Source of the DNA: Tigriopus japonicus
Taxonomy: Eukaryota > Arthropoda > Copepoda > Harpacticoida > Harpacticidae
Direction of reading: 5' to 3'
Length of the DNA: 64,000 nt
Assembly (NCBI GenBank): GCA_010645155.1
Contig: CM021313.1
Span: forward strand, 2,401,863 to 2,465,862
In this document: positions 19,960-32,100 of the stretch, piece after piece
Layout of the letters: the number at the start of each line of letters is the position of its first letter
Numbering within the stretch: the stretch's first letter is position 1
Notes under the pieces: model-generated
Told to the model about the DNA's origin: nothing
Databases searched by the model: none
What the model saw: the letters and a program-made list of their open reading frames with translations, nothing else
Position numbers and translations under genes: made by a program

Positions 19960-20770
19960 GATGATTCTTGAACCACAACGGGCGGAGTGCTTCAATCAGA
20001 GGCTTCTCACGGGTGAGGGGAATTTGAAAGGCCAACGGCGGTTCCCCGTTCTGATGACGATGAGAACAATCCTTATGATGATCATGCATGATGGTCTGGG
20101 GCCGGCCGGACAGCGGAGAGGGCCAATGCTGACGTGACAACAAGAAGGCCTTCATCGGAGCAACGGAGAAAGACTCACTTTCACATTCCCTCACAACGAG
20201 AGAGTCCCAATCCTGGTCGGGGTTGGTAGGTTGGTAGGTAGGTTCTCGAGGAGTTGTCGGACGAGGAGCTCACTCCCTCTGCATGTTTCAGGGATGAACG
20301 AGCCAAGCAACGGGACGAACGGAATCCTTGATGAGCTCGTCGAGCTTTCCTTCGATCCTTTTGAATGAGGGACGGACACTGAGAAAGAGTGAAAGAGCGG
20401 GCGAGAAAGCCAACGGAGCAAGCCAGCCAGCCAGCAATATTGTTTCACCCGATGGAAAAATCCAATCGAAAGCCCAGTTGCTCTTTCCTAATTAGAGGCA
20501 CCGTTAAAGGTCATTCCGATTATCGTGTCGTGATCGCGAGTTCTCATGGGGAGCTAATCCCGTGGCTCCATCCAAAGCCATGCCATGTTAATCCCACGTG
20601 GTTTGTTTCTCAGTTTCTCTCTCTCTCTCTTTCTTTTTTTCTTTCTCTCACCCACGTGTGTCCATTACGATTCAATCTCAGTCGATGCTCGATGGATTCT
20701 GAACAATCAAATGCCCTGCCCTGAAGATGAAGATTAAGATGATGATGATGATTTGATCACGGGGATGACG
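19960..20770 (-). other. 5' flank and likely promoter of the ATP2C-like gene
   Basis: Higher GC than the sequence further right, with no coding frame I can support. It contains a pyrimidine run of TCTCTC and CTTT at about 20616-20650. The transcription start is not positioned. Confidence 0.35.
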
Positions 20771-22984
20771 TGGACAGTTGCCCTGAGTCTGAGTCTCTCT
20801 GGCCTTTGTTCAGATCAGGGGCTCTCGTTCAAAGGAAGCGAAACAAGGCTCAATCAATCTATCGAAGTATCTATCTCTGTGGCCCACGGGGACCTAGGAG
20901 GGAAATAGGCCTCCTGATCTTGGTTAAGCTGAGGCTAAGGCTGAGGCTAAGGCTGATTTTCCCTCCAGCTGAATGAAGGTACGTGCCACTGGACACAATG
21001 GGCCAATCCCGAATCCGATCGATCCCCGTTCAGTGGTAATAATGGTAACTAATTTGGCCAGGTCAGTTTGGTTCTTGAAACGGATGCCTTTCAAGACAGT
21101 TGTTGGGCGGCTACTTGGCCCGATGGAGATAAGATGAATTCACAGTCGCTTTCCCCTTGACATCTAGAATGAATTTTGAACCGAATAGGTGAGGTGAATT
21201 TTCATAGTTCAAAGGTCTGAAATTGGCCGACTCTGACCAAGTTAGCGAGCCTGTTCTGAAGGTCGAAGGCTGAACACGGCTGCCAGATTGGCTCAATCTC
21301 CTCCAAATCAGGGTGGGTCTGCCTGGGAGTTGGCTGGCGCCACAGTCGCCACAGACCTCTATGACTGGCGCTAGCACGAGATTCCATCTCAGTGTGGCCG
21401 AAACGGGGAAATTTTGGGCATTTTTTCAAAATGTGGTTTGAAATTCAAATGGACTTTTACGTTAAATAGAAAAATGAGACTTTGAAGATCCATCCACATT
21501 TTTTGCAAAAACGTAGAAAGCGGTAACCCGGATGCTTTACATTTGATAGAAGCTTGGGATTGGTGTTAAAAGGGATTTTTGTTCTTAACTTAACCTCTCC
21601 AACGAATCATTTGCAGCGTTAATATGGAATTAGAAATGTGTCGGTGCTCTAAAACTATTGATTATGGTTGGTATTGATTGTGTGTTTCCTTGACAGATTT
21701 TTTATTTGATTAATAACTCTTGCATGTATTTGTAAACAATGTAAGTCTAGAAAAATGGACGATTATTAAGGTTATTAAGAAGCTTTTAAGTTCTGATCTC
21801 TTTTGAACTATTTTTTGTATTTGGTGCTCTACGGAGGTGTTTCGGGTGTATCCATACTTTCACGCCTCAACTTCATACACTGTTTTCTTTCTGTCTTGGT
21901 TTAAAACAGCTGTTTTTCTTGAAATACAGATTGTCGTCTCTGCGTCTCCTCTATAATGTTAGTTTTCTCTATATCTTGCTTGTTAGAAACAGATGTTTTC
22001 TTTGTTTCAAATCTTTAAAAATTGTCGTCTCTAATTCTCCTCTTGGGATTAGCCTTTAGGTTGTTCTATTTTAACACCGCTCAATGGATAAGTGCAGTCG
22101 GACGAAATCAGCTGGAGATTTGGGGCTAAACAGGCTAGGGATGGGTCAGAACTAGGCTCGGGCAATGCATAGTTTAAGTTGCTTTTTGAGGGAAAAGTTC
22201 TTGCTTTGATTGATTGTCAAAACAGAATGCGAATTGGGCTCGAGAATTTCAATTGAGGTTTTTGGAGGGTTAATCTCCACTCTGATGCATCCCTATTCAT
22301 TTTGGCCCCAGAGTCTCCAACTGAATTCGCTCGATTACACTCATCTATTGACTAGTGATGTGAGTTGGGCGCTTGGGCAAGCTTTTTTTCGTGACATCGT
22401 ACACTGGGGTCGCCAATTTACCTTCAATGAAATGGTATTCCCTTCTGCCTACCTATCGTCATAAACCGGTTTTTCATTAAGGAGCACTGAAATGCACCCC
22501 TGACTTTTGTAACTTTGGATCAGGGTTGCAAATTAACTTCAAATTTGTGTTTGCTTAAGTTAGTTAGCAAAGCACAAAATCTCCATTAGGTAACCCTACC
22601 TTGCAACCTCCCGTGAAAGGACTTGACTAAGCCATCGATATTACTGATGGGACACAAGCTGCAGCTTGAAGAGGAGTTTGGGCCAAGCAACAGTTTCAGC
22701 TGTGCTTGAAAGCTTGCAAGCAGTTTCAAGCACCTTTACTCGATGTCAGGCTTGCAAGTTAAAATTCAATGTTGGCCACCGGAAATGGAGTAAAATAGTT
22801 TGCACTCAAGTTTAACAAAGCATGCTTCATATAGCCCCTAAGAAGGCAAATATCTTGAAAAATCTAGGAAAAAATGGCAAATTCTGCAACAGCATAGGAG
22901 TTTCTGCTTCTATTTTTAGATCAGGCAAAAAGGATAACAAATAGCTTGGCAACCCTGCTGTTCACTGGATATACTTACAGAAGA
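20771..22984. other. Intergenic sequence with decayed repeats
   Basis: No gene supported. A small GAGGCTAAGGCT tandem run occurs near 20930-20955. Two candidate transposon outlines (22136-22295 and 22521-22957) have hAT-like ends but no target duplication; they are listed under rejected items. Confidence 0.35.
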
Positions 22985-23290
22985 GGATGCGAAGACAGCT
23001 GTTTGTTGTTGTTTTTGAGAGCCCAATGAGGCCCTATGGACTGAACGATAGGCAAGTGTTATGGACTCAATATTCAATATTTTATACTAAATCAGTGGAT
23101 AAATTGTCTAGACATCATTCTAGTTTGTGTATCTGTCTCTTAAAGACAATTAAATGCACCCCATTTGTGGGTAAATCACGTTCACCACTCATTATCAACC
23201 CTATTCAACTTATCCTGAAATACCAATGGTTTCAGATTATAAGTACCTAACAACACCATCAAAGTGAAGAATGTAGTGCTCCATGAAGAT
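22985..23290 (-). repeat. Dispersed repeat, copy 2 (partner of 7080-7345)
   Basis: On the minus strand this copy begins with a TTCATGGAGCACTACATTCTTC stretch and reads through GGATAAGTTGAATAGGGTTG. It ends in CAGCTGTCTTCGCATCCTC followed by TTCTGTAAGTA, matching both ends of the copy at 7080-7345. The central 130 bp differ and lack the B-box found in copy 1. So either copy 1 gained a tRNA-like insert, or the two ends belong to a larger family with a variable core. Confidence 0.65.
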
Positions 23291-23739
23291 GATCTGTTCT
23301 TTACTGCATTCTGCAGGAATAATCATTCAGAGGGAATCATCAACAACTCAAATTTAAGTTGATGAATAATTTGTTCAATCTCGTGCTTCCTCTCAGTTTG
23401 GCCTGTCAAAATGTTGATATTTGGCATCTACTGAATTTCAGACCATAACATTCTGACTAAAAATGATGTTTTTATGGGGAAGAGTTTGGATACTGTGGCT
23501 GTGAGTTTCATTGTCAATAACATGGCCACAGTTTACCAAAAAAGACGCCCAATTTTCATGAAACTTGATCTGAGTATAATTGAACCCGTTGTCTGAAGTT
23601 GGTATTATTATTTTCAAGTTATACATGCGTTCAATTGCGATCCGTTCTTAGTTTTGTGCGAGACATTGGTCTGAAGTAGCTCATTTTTGATTAATTCATG
23701 AGAACAGTAAGCATCATTACAAAACAAATGGCAAGAAAA

Positions 23740-23935
23740 GGAGCGCTATCTCATGCTGTAACAATGTTCTGAATTGATGTTTGGTATCAAATACCTTTTT
23801 CAATCGTCTTTCGGCAATTTTGTTCAAATTAAGTGCAGAGCCGCACCGTTTTAAGGGGCTCATTGGGCTTCGCGTCAGCTGAAGTTCGCGTCCTGTGGTG
23901 AGAGGTTCCTGCCTAAGCCCAGATTTCACATCACT
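23740..23935 (-). repeat. Dispersed repeat, copy 2 (partner of 6661-6905)
   Basis: The minus strand shares with 6661-6905 the GGAACCTCTCACCACAGGAC stretch, the CAGCTGACGCG stretch, and the terminal TTCAGAACA...TAGCGCTCCTTTTC stretch. The inter-copy divergence is substantial, so both are old. Confidence 0.65.
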
Positions 23936-25700
23936 ACAGTATTGACTGTCTTTGTATGTGGCGATCTAACTCTTCTGTTTAGTTATTTGCTTCGTATCAG
24001 AAATAAAATAAAACCAAATCGAGTGATGAATTGCTCAGGCCGTGGAGTACGTTATAACTAACAAATAAATAAAATAATATAACTATTAACCAACAACTTA
24101 TCTTTGGATATGTCCTTGCCCAGGCCAAGGATTCCTTAATACCGGATCTGAAACCGCATCGGAAAAAATGCCTGTCTCAAAGTATGCGTCATTCAGGCAA
24201 CCCAAGCCAATTCTCATTGGGCAGGATTGGCCACATCTGCCATTCAAAAGGTGACGAGATCATTGACCAGCAGACAGCATGATTTTATCTCATGACAAAA
24301 CAAAATCTCTTTATAATTTGAGTATTAAGTTCCTTTTGCTATTTATAAGCTCATAGCAGGTTTCTATTATTTGAAGAAATGACTTGAGCCTTACTTATTT
24401 TTGCAAGATCCAAATCACAATTTTAGAAAGCCTACAATTTTCAGTCACCCTTGTTTGTTTTGCCAGTTCTTTCTCACTCACAACATTTGAAACATCTTGA
24501 AGAATCATGATGAAATGTGATAAATTCATCTGTGCAGTGCTTTGTAAGTGTGTTTTTAAAGTCACATTCAGATCTTTTGACTCATGGCAATACTCCTTCA
24601 TCTGCTGTAGTGCTACCGTCTATGGCTGATGGCACACCCACCTTTGATAGTGCAACACCTTTAGTGAAACAAGTACCTCCTCACCCAGAGTTATTTTGGG
24701 AATCGGTCAAGTCTCAACTACTGCTAGATTGTTCATGGTGTGAGTTCTTCTCGATGGCAAGGCTTGTTCTGTTGGTGATTCAGCCACATACCAAACGTTC
24801 ATATACTTTTTCTAAATGTGAGTGAACCAAGCAAGTAAGATAAATCTTAGTGTTTGCATTGTGTGAGGCATAATTCTGGGAATCTTTTAAGCTCAAAGCA
24901 GAATATTTGACTTGGCATATATTTGCCCAAAATTTCAACACAAGTACATTTGGTCAATGGTTAAAGTCACCAAAGAAAGAATTTTTATTTGATACTGTTT
25001 CTTGTAGTGCTTTCCTTTCTACATGCAGTAAGAGCCTAAAGTGCCTAATCCAACTTTTTAAGTATACAATGGAACTGTGCGAATGCTATATTAATTATAG
25101 CTTAAGGCTTTTGAAGTCCTTTAAAAGGAGTGAATCTAATGAGAAACTCATGATATGGAACCTAACATGGGCATGAGGATGAAAGAAAGTGAATTATCCA
25201 TTGAATGTATAGAACTACAAATAAGGAAATTTAATAAAATATATTGAAAAGATATTAAAAATGCCGGAATGGGAACATTGAAAGAGGTTAAATATCTCTT
25301 GGGTCAGTTGCCAGATTTTAAGTTTGCTACCTCAATGCTTGTACAGTAGAGACATATTAATGTACAAAGGGGTACAAATTAAACTTAAGTATGGCATATC
25401 AAGTGCAAGATATATATATATATTATCAACAATTGCTTACAGGTACAATGTGACATTAAGGTATTCCAAATATTTCATGAAGTATCACCTATCTGAATTA
25501 TTTAAATGGGTATTTACATATATTCAAATTGGATTGTGTCAAGTTAAAACTATGTTAAAATTTGATGTTTTCAGTTATCTATCCATGCATGAGTAATACA
25601 ACAGTATCAAAACTGTGAAAATCCTTCACAGGGGAGATGTGGAGACTGGAAATAAGCTAGAGAAAAGAAAACTAAGTTGTTAAGATCTAACATAAGTCTG
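23936..25700. other. AT-rich intergenic sequence
   Basis: Open frames of 60-100 codons occur on the plus strand (for example 24517-24825 and 25324-25596), but their composition is that of random AT-rich DNA. They lack domain features, so I do not call genes here. Confidence 0.4.
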
Positions 25701-25704
25701 AATT

Positions 25705-25795
25705 AAATAACGTTGCTTCCTGAGCGACATGACGTCTGTGGAAAAGGTTGCGTGGCCGTCACCCGTCCAGAAGTTCCGTGGTCTATGCCCAGGCT
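25705..25795 (+). repeat. Roughly 80-bp segment duplicated near the right end of the window
   Basis: The stretch from GCTTCCTGAGCGACATGACG to GTTCCGTGGTCTATGC is present in diverged form on the minus strand at about 63523-63600. It lies in the 5' flank of the NEPRO-like gene. It could be a small RNA-like or gene-derived sequence that was copied, or part of a repeat family. Confidence 0.6.
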
Positions 25796-25917
25796 GACAG
25801 CCTGCCGATTTCCGAACCGGAAACTGCCAGTCGAATCAAGCACACAAACAAACCTCTCTCATGTTCCGTGAGTCGTGGTCGTGGGGCCCCTTGGTCAAAT
25901 AAATCATCGGCTGCCAA

Positions 25918-27421
25918 ATGTCAAGTGAGCCATTGGATCTGAAAGCCATGGAATTGAAGCGAGACGTCATTCCCCCACCGTGTCAGGCTTTGTCCATCCC
26001 ACCCCTCAATCCCGATCAGAAAAGTACGCCCAATCCTCAGTGCCGGTATGAATGATTACACGCTCCTACCCAATGTCTTACCATGTATTCACCAATGTTT
26101 CAGCCCAGGTTGTCAACGCCTTGAAGGCACTCCAGCAATTTGAGCGAGGGGAGTGGTCCGCTCGGGCTCAATCCACGCAAGTCGAATTGGCCTTGGTGGA
26201 CGAGTTCATGTACAAATCTCAGCATCGTTTCCGTAATGACCGCGGTCATCGCGACACGAAACGCGTGCTCATGTGCATTCGTCGTGCTCTGGCCTTGAAG
26301 GTGGACCAAATTTGCCGCAATTTTGCCCAAGGGATGCCGCTCTGCCTGGATGTCAAGCGGGACCGACCGCGATTATTTGGACCGAGTCGGGAAATGCTGG
26401 AATTTCTCCTGCTCAGGCTTTGGGGATTCCGAGCTCTGGTCGAGCGAGCGCAAATTTTGGCCGGACTCTGCGGTCACAAGCAACTCGCCCGCATTCGTTT
26501 GGGACACTTTTGGAACGTAGCGTTGCAAAAATTGAGCTCCGTGGCGCGATTGTGGTAAGTTTGAATGATTAGCCTTCGAATTGGACGACTCGGCGGCTTT
26601 CATGGAGAGTTCATTTTTTTCACAAAAGGTCCAATTTGACGACCATTCTCCCGCAAGTGGCTGACGTCTACAGGGCACTCTTCGAGCTTTTGGACATACT
26701 GCCCTCTTCGGGGATAGCTTTTCTCGCACCCGGGACCAAATTACCTCCCTGGCCGATAAGTTCATCACTCGAGGAGGAACCCATGCAACCTGAAAATGTC
26801 ATTCCATCCGAGCCTCCAGTGTCGAAGAGGCCCATGAATATCTGTGAAATTGGTGGTAAGTGTGTTGATCGACAGTATTACTTCTTTGGATTTCTTGGTT
26901 TAAAATTTCTAGCACTCCCTAAGGTGCATAGTAAGGATACAAATAGAGGTAGCATAAGTATCAAAAGAACAAGAAATAAATAAACAAAGTGTAAAAACGT
27001 TCACTTAAGTGATGCATTTCTTTCTCTTCCAATAGAAGTCATTGAACGTGACGTCAGTTCGCGGTCAAGCTCGAAATGTCCCACAGTGTCGGCCCCTGGG
27101 ATAACCCGAGCCAAGTGGAAGCGTTTAGGCAAAATTCTCAAAAGTTGGGCTCATCCCACCGATGTTCAAGAATTTCTTTCAAATGAAACGCGACAAAGGA
27201 AAACGGACCGGCCGGGGTGCGTCACAAAAGCGTTGAACCAAGCGCAGTGGAAAGCGCTCAAGGCGGATCTGGTCGAATTTATGGCTGGTCCCAAAGCGAC
27301 CTCGTCCAAATTAGTGGCCCTGGTGAAGCAAAGGTTGCGGTTTTGGCTGGTCCGACCCGACTTGACCGGTCAAAAACCTCCGGATTGGGAAGCGGTGGTG
27401 AAAATTTTGGAAAATAAATAA
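25918..27421 (+). CDS. NEPRO: NEPRO-like nucleolar protein (DUF4477 family), 5' end unresolved
   Basis: Firm exons are 26104-26554, 26629-26855 and 27036-27421 (GT-AG introns of 74 and 180 bp, frame kept). The first carries a motif like the NEPRO family core, VDEFMYKSQHRFRND...DTKRVLMCIRRAL, where a Tyr-Lys...Gln-His-Arg pattern precedes a helical region. The C-terminal exon is basic and helical. Family members act in the nucleolus and in RNase MRP/ribosome biogenesis; that is prior knowledge. The start is unresolved. An ATG at 25918 opens a 42-codon frame that ends at a plausible donor (26046) opposite an acceptor at 26103, but this join shifts the frame. The ATG at 26052 keeps the frame but reads through the acceptor. 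AATAAA overlaps the stop codon (27417-27422). Confidence 0.6.
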
Positions 27422-29121
27422 ACTTGAACTTCCACATCTACGAATTCTGTATACCTCTAAGTGCTACTAATTTTGCTCAAAAGATTCAATGTCAAATGTT
27501 AGTATAATATTTCATGACAATGAATATACCATAACTCAACTTCCAACCACGAGAAAAACTGAAAAATCGTGACGTTTGGCGCACCATAAAGGAATTGGCC
27601 GTCGTGTCCTCCTGAACACAGAGGTCCCACAGTGGAGTTACCGGAGCAGGCCGGTCATGAAATTTCATTGTGGGCAGCAAGGGTCGTTTATCATAGGGAC
27701 GGGCATTTCGTGTTAAAAAGACGATGGACGTTATATGGAATAAAATTCCACGTTCACAGACGCGGCTCATTCTATCCAACTTGAAATCAATTGAATTCAA
27801 GTTGGAGTAACATTAGAAGTACCCCTGTTGCTGTCCTGTTAACAGGAACAAAGACAAGGCCTATTGTGAGGTTCTGATTTGATTTCATAAGAGGTAAAGT
27901 TGTTTACGCTCAGCAATATCTTTGAAGGTGAATATGTATTCCATTTAACGCGCATGCTCTTAATTGCACGAAACGCCCGTCTCTACATCAGCCACTAGTT
28001 GAAACTAGAGCACTATAGTTGAAACTAATCTTTAATTGAAGCTTGCCCAAACAAACGTATTCGTAGAAGGAAGTTTTTCTTGAAAAGCAAAGTTTATTGA
28101 GCATGTGGCCTCCTGTCTAAGCTTCGCTTCTCCCAAATTAACCTGAGGTGCTCAATGAATATGATAATTCAATTCACAGGCATAAATTGACACAATTATG
28201 GGATTTGGCATTGACTTTGGATTTGTCTTGCGCATATTCATTTGTACTATGATCTTAAACTTATTTGGGCAAGTATTTTACAATATTCTTCGGAAATATT
28301 TGCCGTTTCACGCAACTTCTGGCCAGTTTCAGTAATAAACAAGGTAGACAAAATGACGAGAATGGCCCCTCTAAAGGGCCTCTTTTTCAGGAGGCCCCTC
28401 CTGAAAAAGCACTCGCTCAACAAAACATCTCTCCCCAGGCAGGCCCTATCAGTGTTGCTAGAGTGGGCACTTTGGCTAAAAATGCAGTGAAGTTGGCATC
28501 TACTTAAGATTAGATCTAGACTCTGAGGAGCCCAATCTGGAAGCAGGCGTTCGCACTCGAATTCTACAGTAGTATCGCATTCACACCCTTGACCCTTCTT
28601 TAACTTGACCAAAATAAAAAAAGCAAACCGAGTAGCCTCATCTCCTCACTGTTATCTGATATTTGACCTGGCCTGTCGTCGCTGGCCTGAGTGAAGTGCG
28701 TTCTGGCATTTGAAGAGCCGATCCGGTCGGCCACACTGTTCCATTTCGACACGTACTACTAGAGTAGTTCAATAAAGTAGTTCCTGATCTAGGCTAGCGA
28801 GTATCGAAACTAACCGAGTCCATTCAATCCATCCGTCCCATCTTCCGCCAACCTTTGAATCCATCCCCAGTGAAGGTTTCCACCACTCCGCGCGCACCCC
28901 TCCCCTCGAGAATACGGATGATGATGATGCTGATGCTGATTGCATTGCGCGTCCGTCTCGGCCAAATCCGGTCACTTCTTGTCAATTAAACGGGAGCCGC
29001 CGGTTGGTTCCCACCTATTTGATCGACTTTCTTGTTTGTACCCGGACCTTTTCCACATTCCATTGGCCATTGGCGGCAACGTGAGCCGTGAGTGTTGACT
29101 GATCCGTGCCTGGCCGCCGTC
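27422..29121. other. Intergenic region and 5' flank of MON2
   Basis: AT-rich to about 28600, then GC-richer toward MON2, where the promoter is expected (about 28640-29121). It contains a compact perfect hairpin at 28382-28409. No gene is supported, although opposing open frames of 80-120 codons cover 28247-28612. Confidence 0.4.
28382..28409. repeat. Perfect 13-bp inverted repeat with a 2-base spacer
   Basis: CTTTTTCAGGAGG, then CC, then CCTCCTGAAAAAG. Adjacent on the left is a near-palindrome GGCCCCTCTAAAGGGCC. It could form a tight hairpin in DNA or RNA. Its function is unknown. Confidence 0.85.
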
Positions 29122-32100
29122 ATGTCGCAATTGGAATCGGGGGGCACTCTGGCCCGGGACAAACTCCTCGAGCAGATTCAAAATGACTTGAAAAACCTGA
29201 GTCTCGAGAGCAAGAAATCCAAGGCCTTGCAAGGTCTCCGCGAGGCCACCGAGGAAGCCATCGTCAAGGTGCGCAGTCTATCGAAGACCACGGCCTCGGG
29301 CTCGGCCGCCTCCGATCCCAGCGGCCTTTATTTGGTCACCAATCAGATCCTATACCCGTTGGTTCACGGATGCGAGAGCAAAGACCTCAAGGTCATCAAG
29401 CTGTCCTTGGGCTTGATGCAGCGCCTCATCATCCATCAGACGGTGGACTTCAAGGGCGCCCGTTACATCACGGACACGCTCTGGATGCTCATGGAAGCCA
29501 ACATGGAGGAGCTCAAGATCTTGCAAACGGTCACGTTGTTGCTGACGTCGTCATCGGTGGTGCAACACGAGACGTTGGCCAAGTGCTTGGTCATCTGCTT
29601 TCGACTCAACTTCACCAAGGATGGACACTTGAACACGATCGCGGGCGCCACGGTGCGCCAATTGGTACCGGTGGTCTTTGAGCGGGTCACGGCTCCGGAT
29701 CAGACCCATCGGCACGTGCAGGAACAACCCAGTCCGCAATTTCTCCAATTGACGGCTCCGCTTTTGCCCAAGCACGCCGACGCGTTCGTCATGGACGCCT
29801 ACTTGCTTTTTCACGATATCGTGTTGTTGGTGGGCGCCGAGCAACCCATCTGGATGACCGGTATCATGGAAATGACGCGCTCGTTTGGACTGGAATTGCT
29901 GGAATCCATCTTGACCAAGTTCCCGCTCGTATTCACCCAACATCGCGAGTTCACGCTCCTGCTGAAGGAGAAAGTATGCTCATTGGTTATTAAGCTATTT
30001 TCGCCCAATATTAAGTATCGCGGGGGATCGGCTCATCCGGGCGGCGGAATGAGCGCCCAAGACAAACCTTTCTATCCCATCACTTCTAAATTGATGCGAG
30101 TCGTTTCTATCCTTATCTTGGAATACCACGATATCCTCACCACCGAAACCGAGATCTTCTTATCGTTGGTGATGAAGTTCTTGGACCCGGATAAAGCGCT
30201 CTGGCAAAACTGTATCGCTTTGGAAGTCATCCACAAGATCATGGTCAAACCCGAACTTCTCCATTTCCTGTGCGCTACCTTTGATATGAATGAGCACTCG
30301 ACCAAAGTCTATCAAGATATGATCAACGGCTTAGGAGCCTTCGTGCAGAATGTCATGAGTACCCCGAAAAATTTCGAAATCGATCACTCTTCCCAAGGTG
30401 GAGGAAGTGGAAATGCATCAGGCGGATCCTCGGGCAACGCCAATGGTCTAGCTGGATCCAACGTGTATGGATCCGGTGGGGGCATCTCACCTCAGCCAGG
30501 ATTCTTCTATCGGAACACATGGAAACCCTTGACCCTGAGTTTTGTGGGTGGTCAAACGAAAGAGTTGTATTTGGACGTGAGTGATAAATTGGAAGTGCCC
30601 ACTGTCTCGGATGGCTACGGCATATCCTTGGCTTATGCTTGTCTATTGGACGCGGTTCGTTCCATGTCCCTGATCATTCCGACCGAGATAGAGGGTGATC
30701 AATTGCGTTCAGACAATCCGGATCGAGCGTGTTGGAGTCAATTGATTGAATCGAGTTGGTGTGGCGTGTTAGCCGCTCTGAGTCTTCTTTTGGATGCGAG
30801 TACCGATGATTCGGGCACTGAGAACATTCTCAAAGCCATGGAAGTGTACTCGAGCATTTGCGGCCGTTTGAATGTGAACAAACCTCGTGATGCCTATTTG
30901 GCCTCGGTCTGTAAAGCCTCTCTACCTCCTCATTACACGTTGAACGTGTTAAAATCCACACCGTGTACCCAAAACGTGTCTGGACCTTCGAAAGGCCAAG
31001 GAGAATCCCATGGATTGGATGGTGGGAATGCACCCGGTGAAGGCGACATTCGCCATCAAGTGGTTGCCATAGGTAAGGAGACTCTCTTGAAGATTTTGCA
31101 CTCATAACATAATTTTTCACAAAGATAAAACCCCTCTTAGGCACACCATTACCCACCTCTTCCTTGCCAACTTCGGCTCATCAAGGACCAGTGATGTTGA
31201 CCGCCAAAAATTTGCAATGCATGAGATCCATCCTGTCGGTGGCCCATTGCCATGGTAATCTTTTGGGGCAGTCTTGGCACATAATTCTGACGGTGAGTTT
31301 TTCTTCGAAGCTTCAAATTCCTTTGCCTCAATCCTAGAATTTGCGGTTCCTTCTTCTTCAGACTCTTCAACATTTGGTGTGGATATTGGGATTGAAACCT
31401 GTGGCCGGTGGAGGATTGGCCTCGTCTGTTCACACCTCTTCAGGCGAAAATAACTCTGTTATCACGACAGCCGTTCTAGCTGACCTACCCGTGCTCTCCA
31501 ATATGGTTTCCAGGCTTTTCGAGTCATCGGACGCTTTGTCGGAAACCTCCATCAGTCATCTAATTGAGGCTCTATGTCATCTCTCGGAAGAAAGCATGGA
31601 ACTGGCGACTACCAATCGTGAACCATCGCTCTTTGCTGTGGCCAAGCTACTCGAAACGGCCTTGGTCAATCTCAACCGATTGGACGTGGTATGGCGTCCC
31701 ATAACCAGCCATTTGTTGGTGGTCTGTCAGCACCCCCATTTACGCATGCGTCAGTGGGGTTGTGAGGCCCTCACTTTCCTAACCAAGCAGTCCCTTCAAC
31801 ATAAATTCAGCACTTCCATGAAAGACAATCCCCGTTTGCAAGTTCAACTGTTGTCTCCTTTGGCCGAATTGTGCAGTATCCCGTTCCCTGATGTCCGACA
31901 AAAGCAACTGGATACTGTTCTGCATATCCTTCATAGCTCCGGAGAGGTCGTGAGTCACGGTTGGCCTTTGATCTTGACCATTGTGGGCAGTATTGAGCAA
32001 CAACACTCGGACATCCTGATCCGAAGTGCATTTCAGTGTCTGCAACTCATCTTTGCCGATTTTCTCCCCACAATTCCATACCGATGTTATCCTCAATGTG

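Noticed and set aside
22136..22295. Possible short element with TAGGGATG...TCAGA inverted ends
   Set aside because: Termini agree with two mismatches over about 15 bases, but flanking 8-mers AAACAGGC and TTCATTTT differ, so no target duplication supports it.
22521..22957. Possible hAT-type element with CAGGGTTGC and GGCAACCCTG ends
   Set aside because: The ends match for only nine bases, and the flanking 8-mers CTTTGGAT and CTGTTCAC do not agree. It may be an old decayed copy but cannot be supported.
25324..25596. 90-codon plus-strand frame in AT-rich DNA
   Set aside because: Tyr/Ile/Lys-rich composition is what random AT-rich sequence yields; there is no splice or start context.
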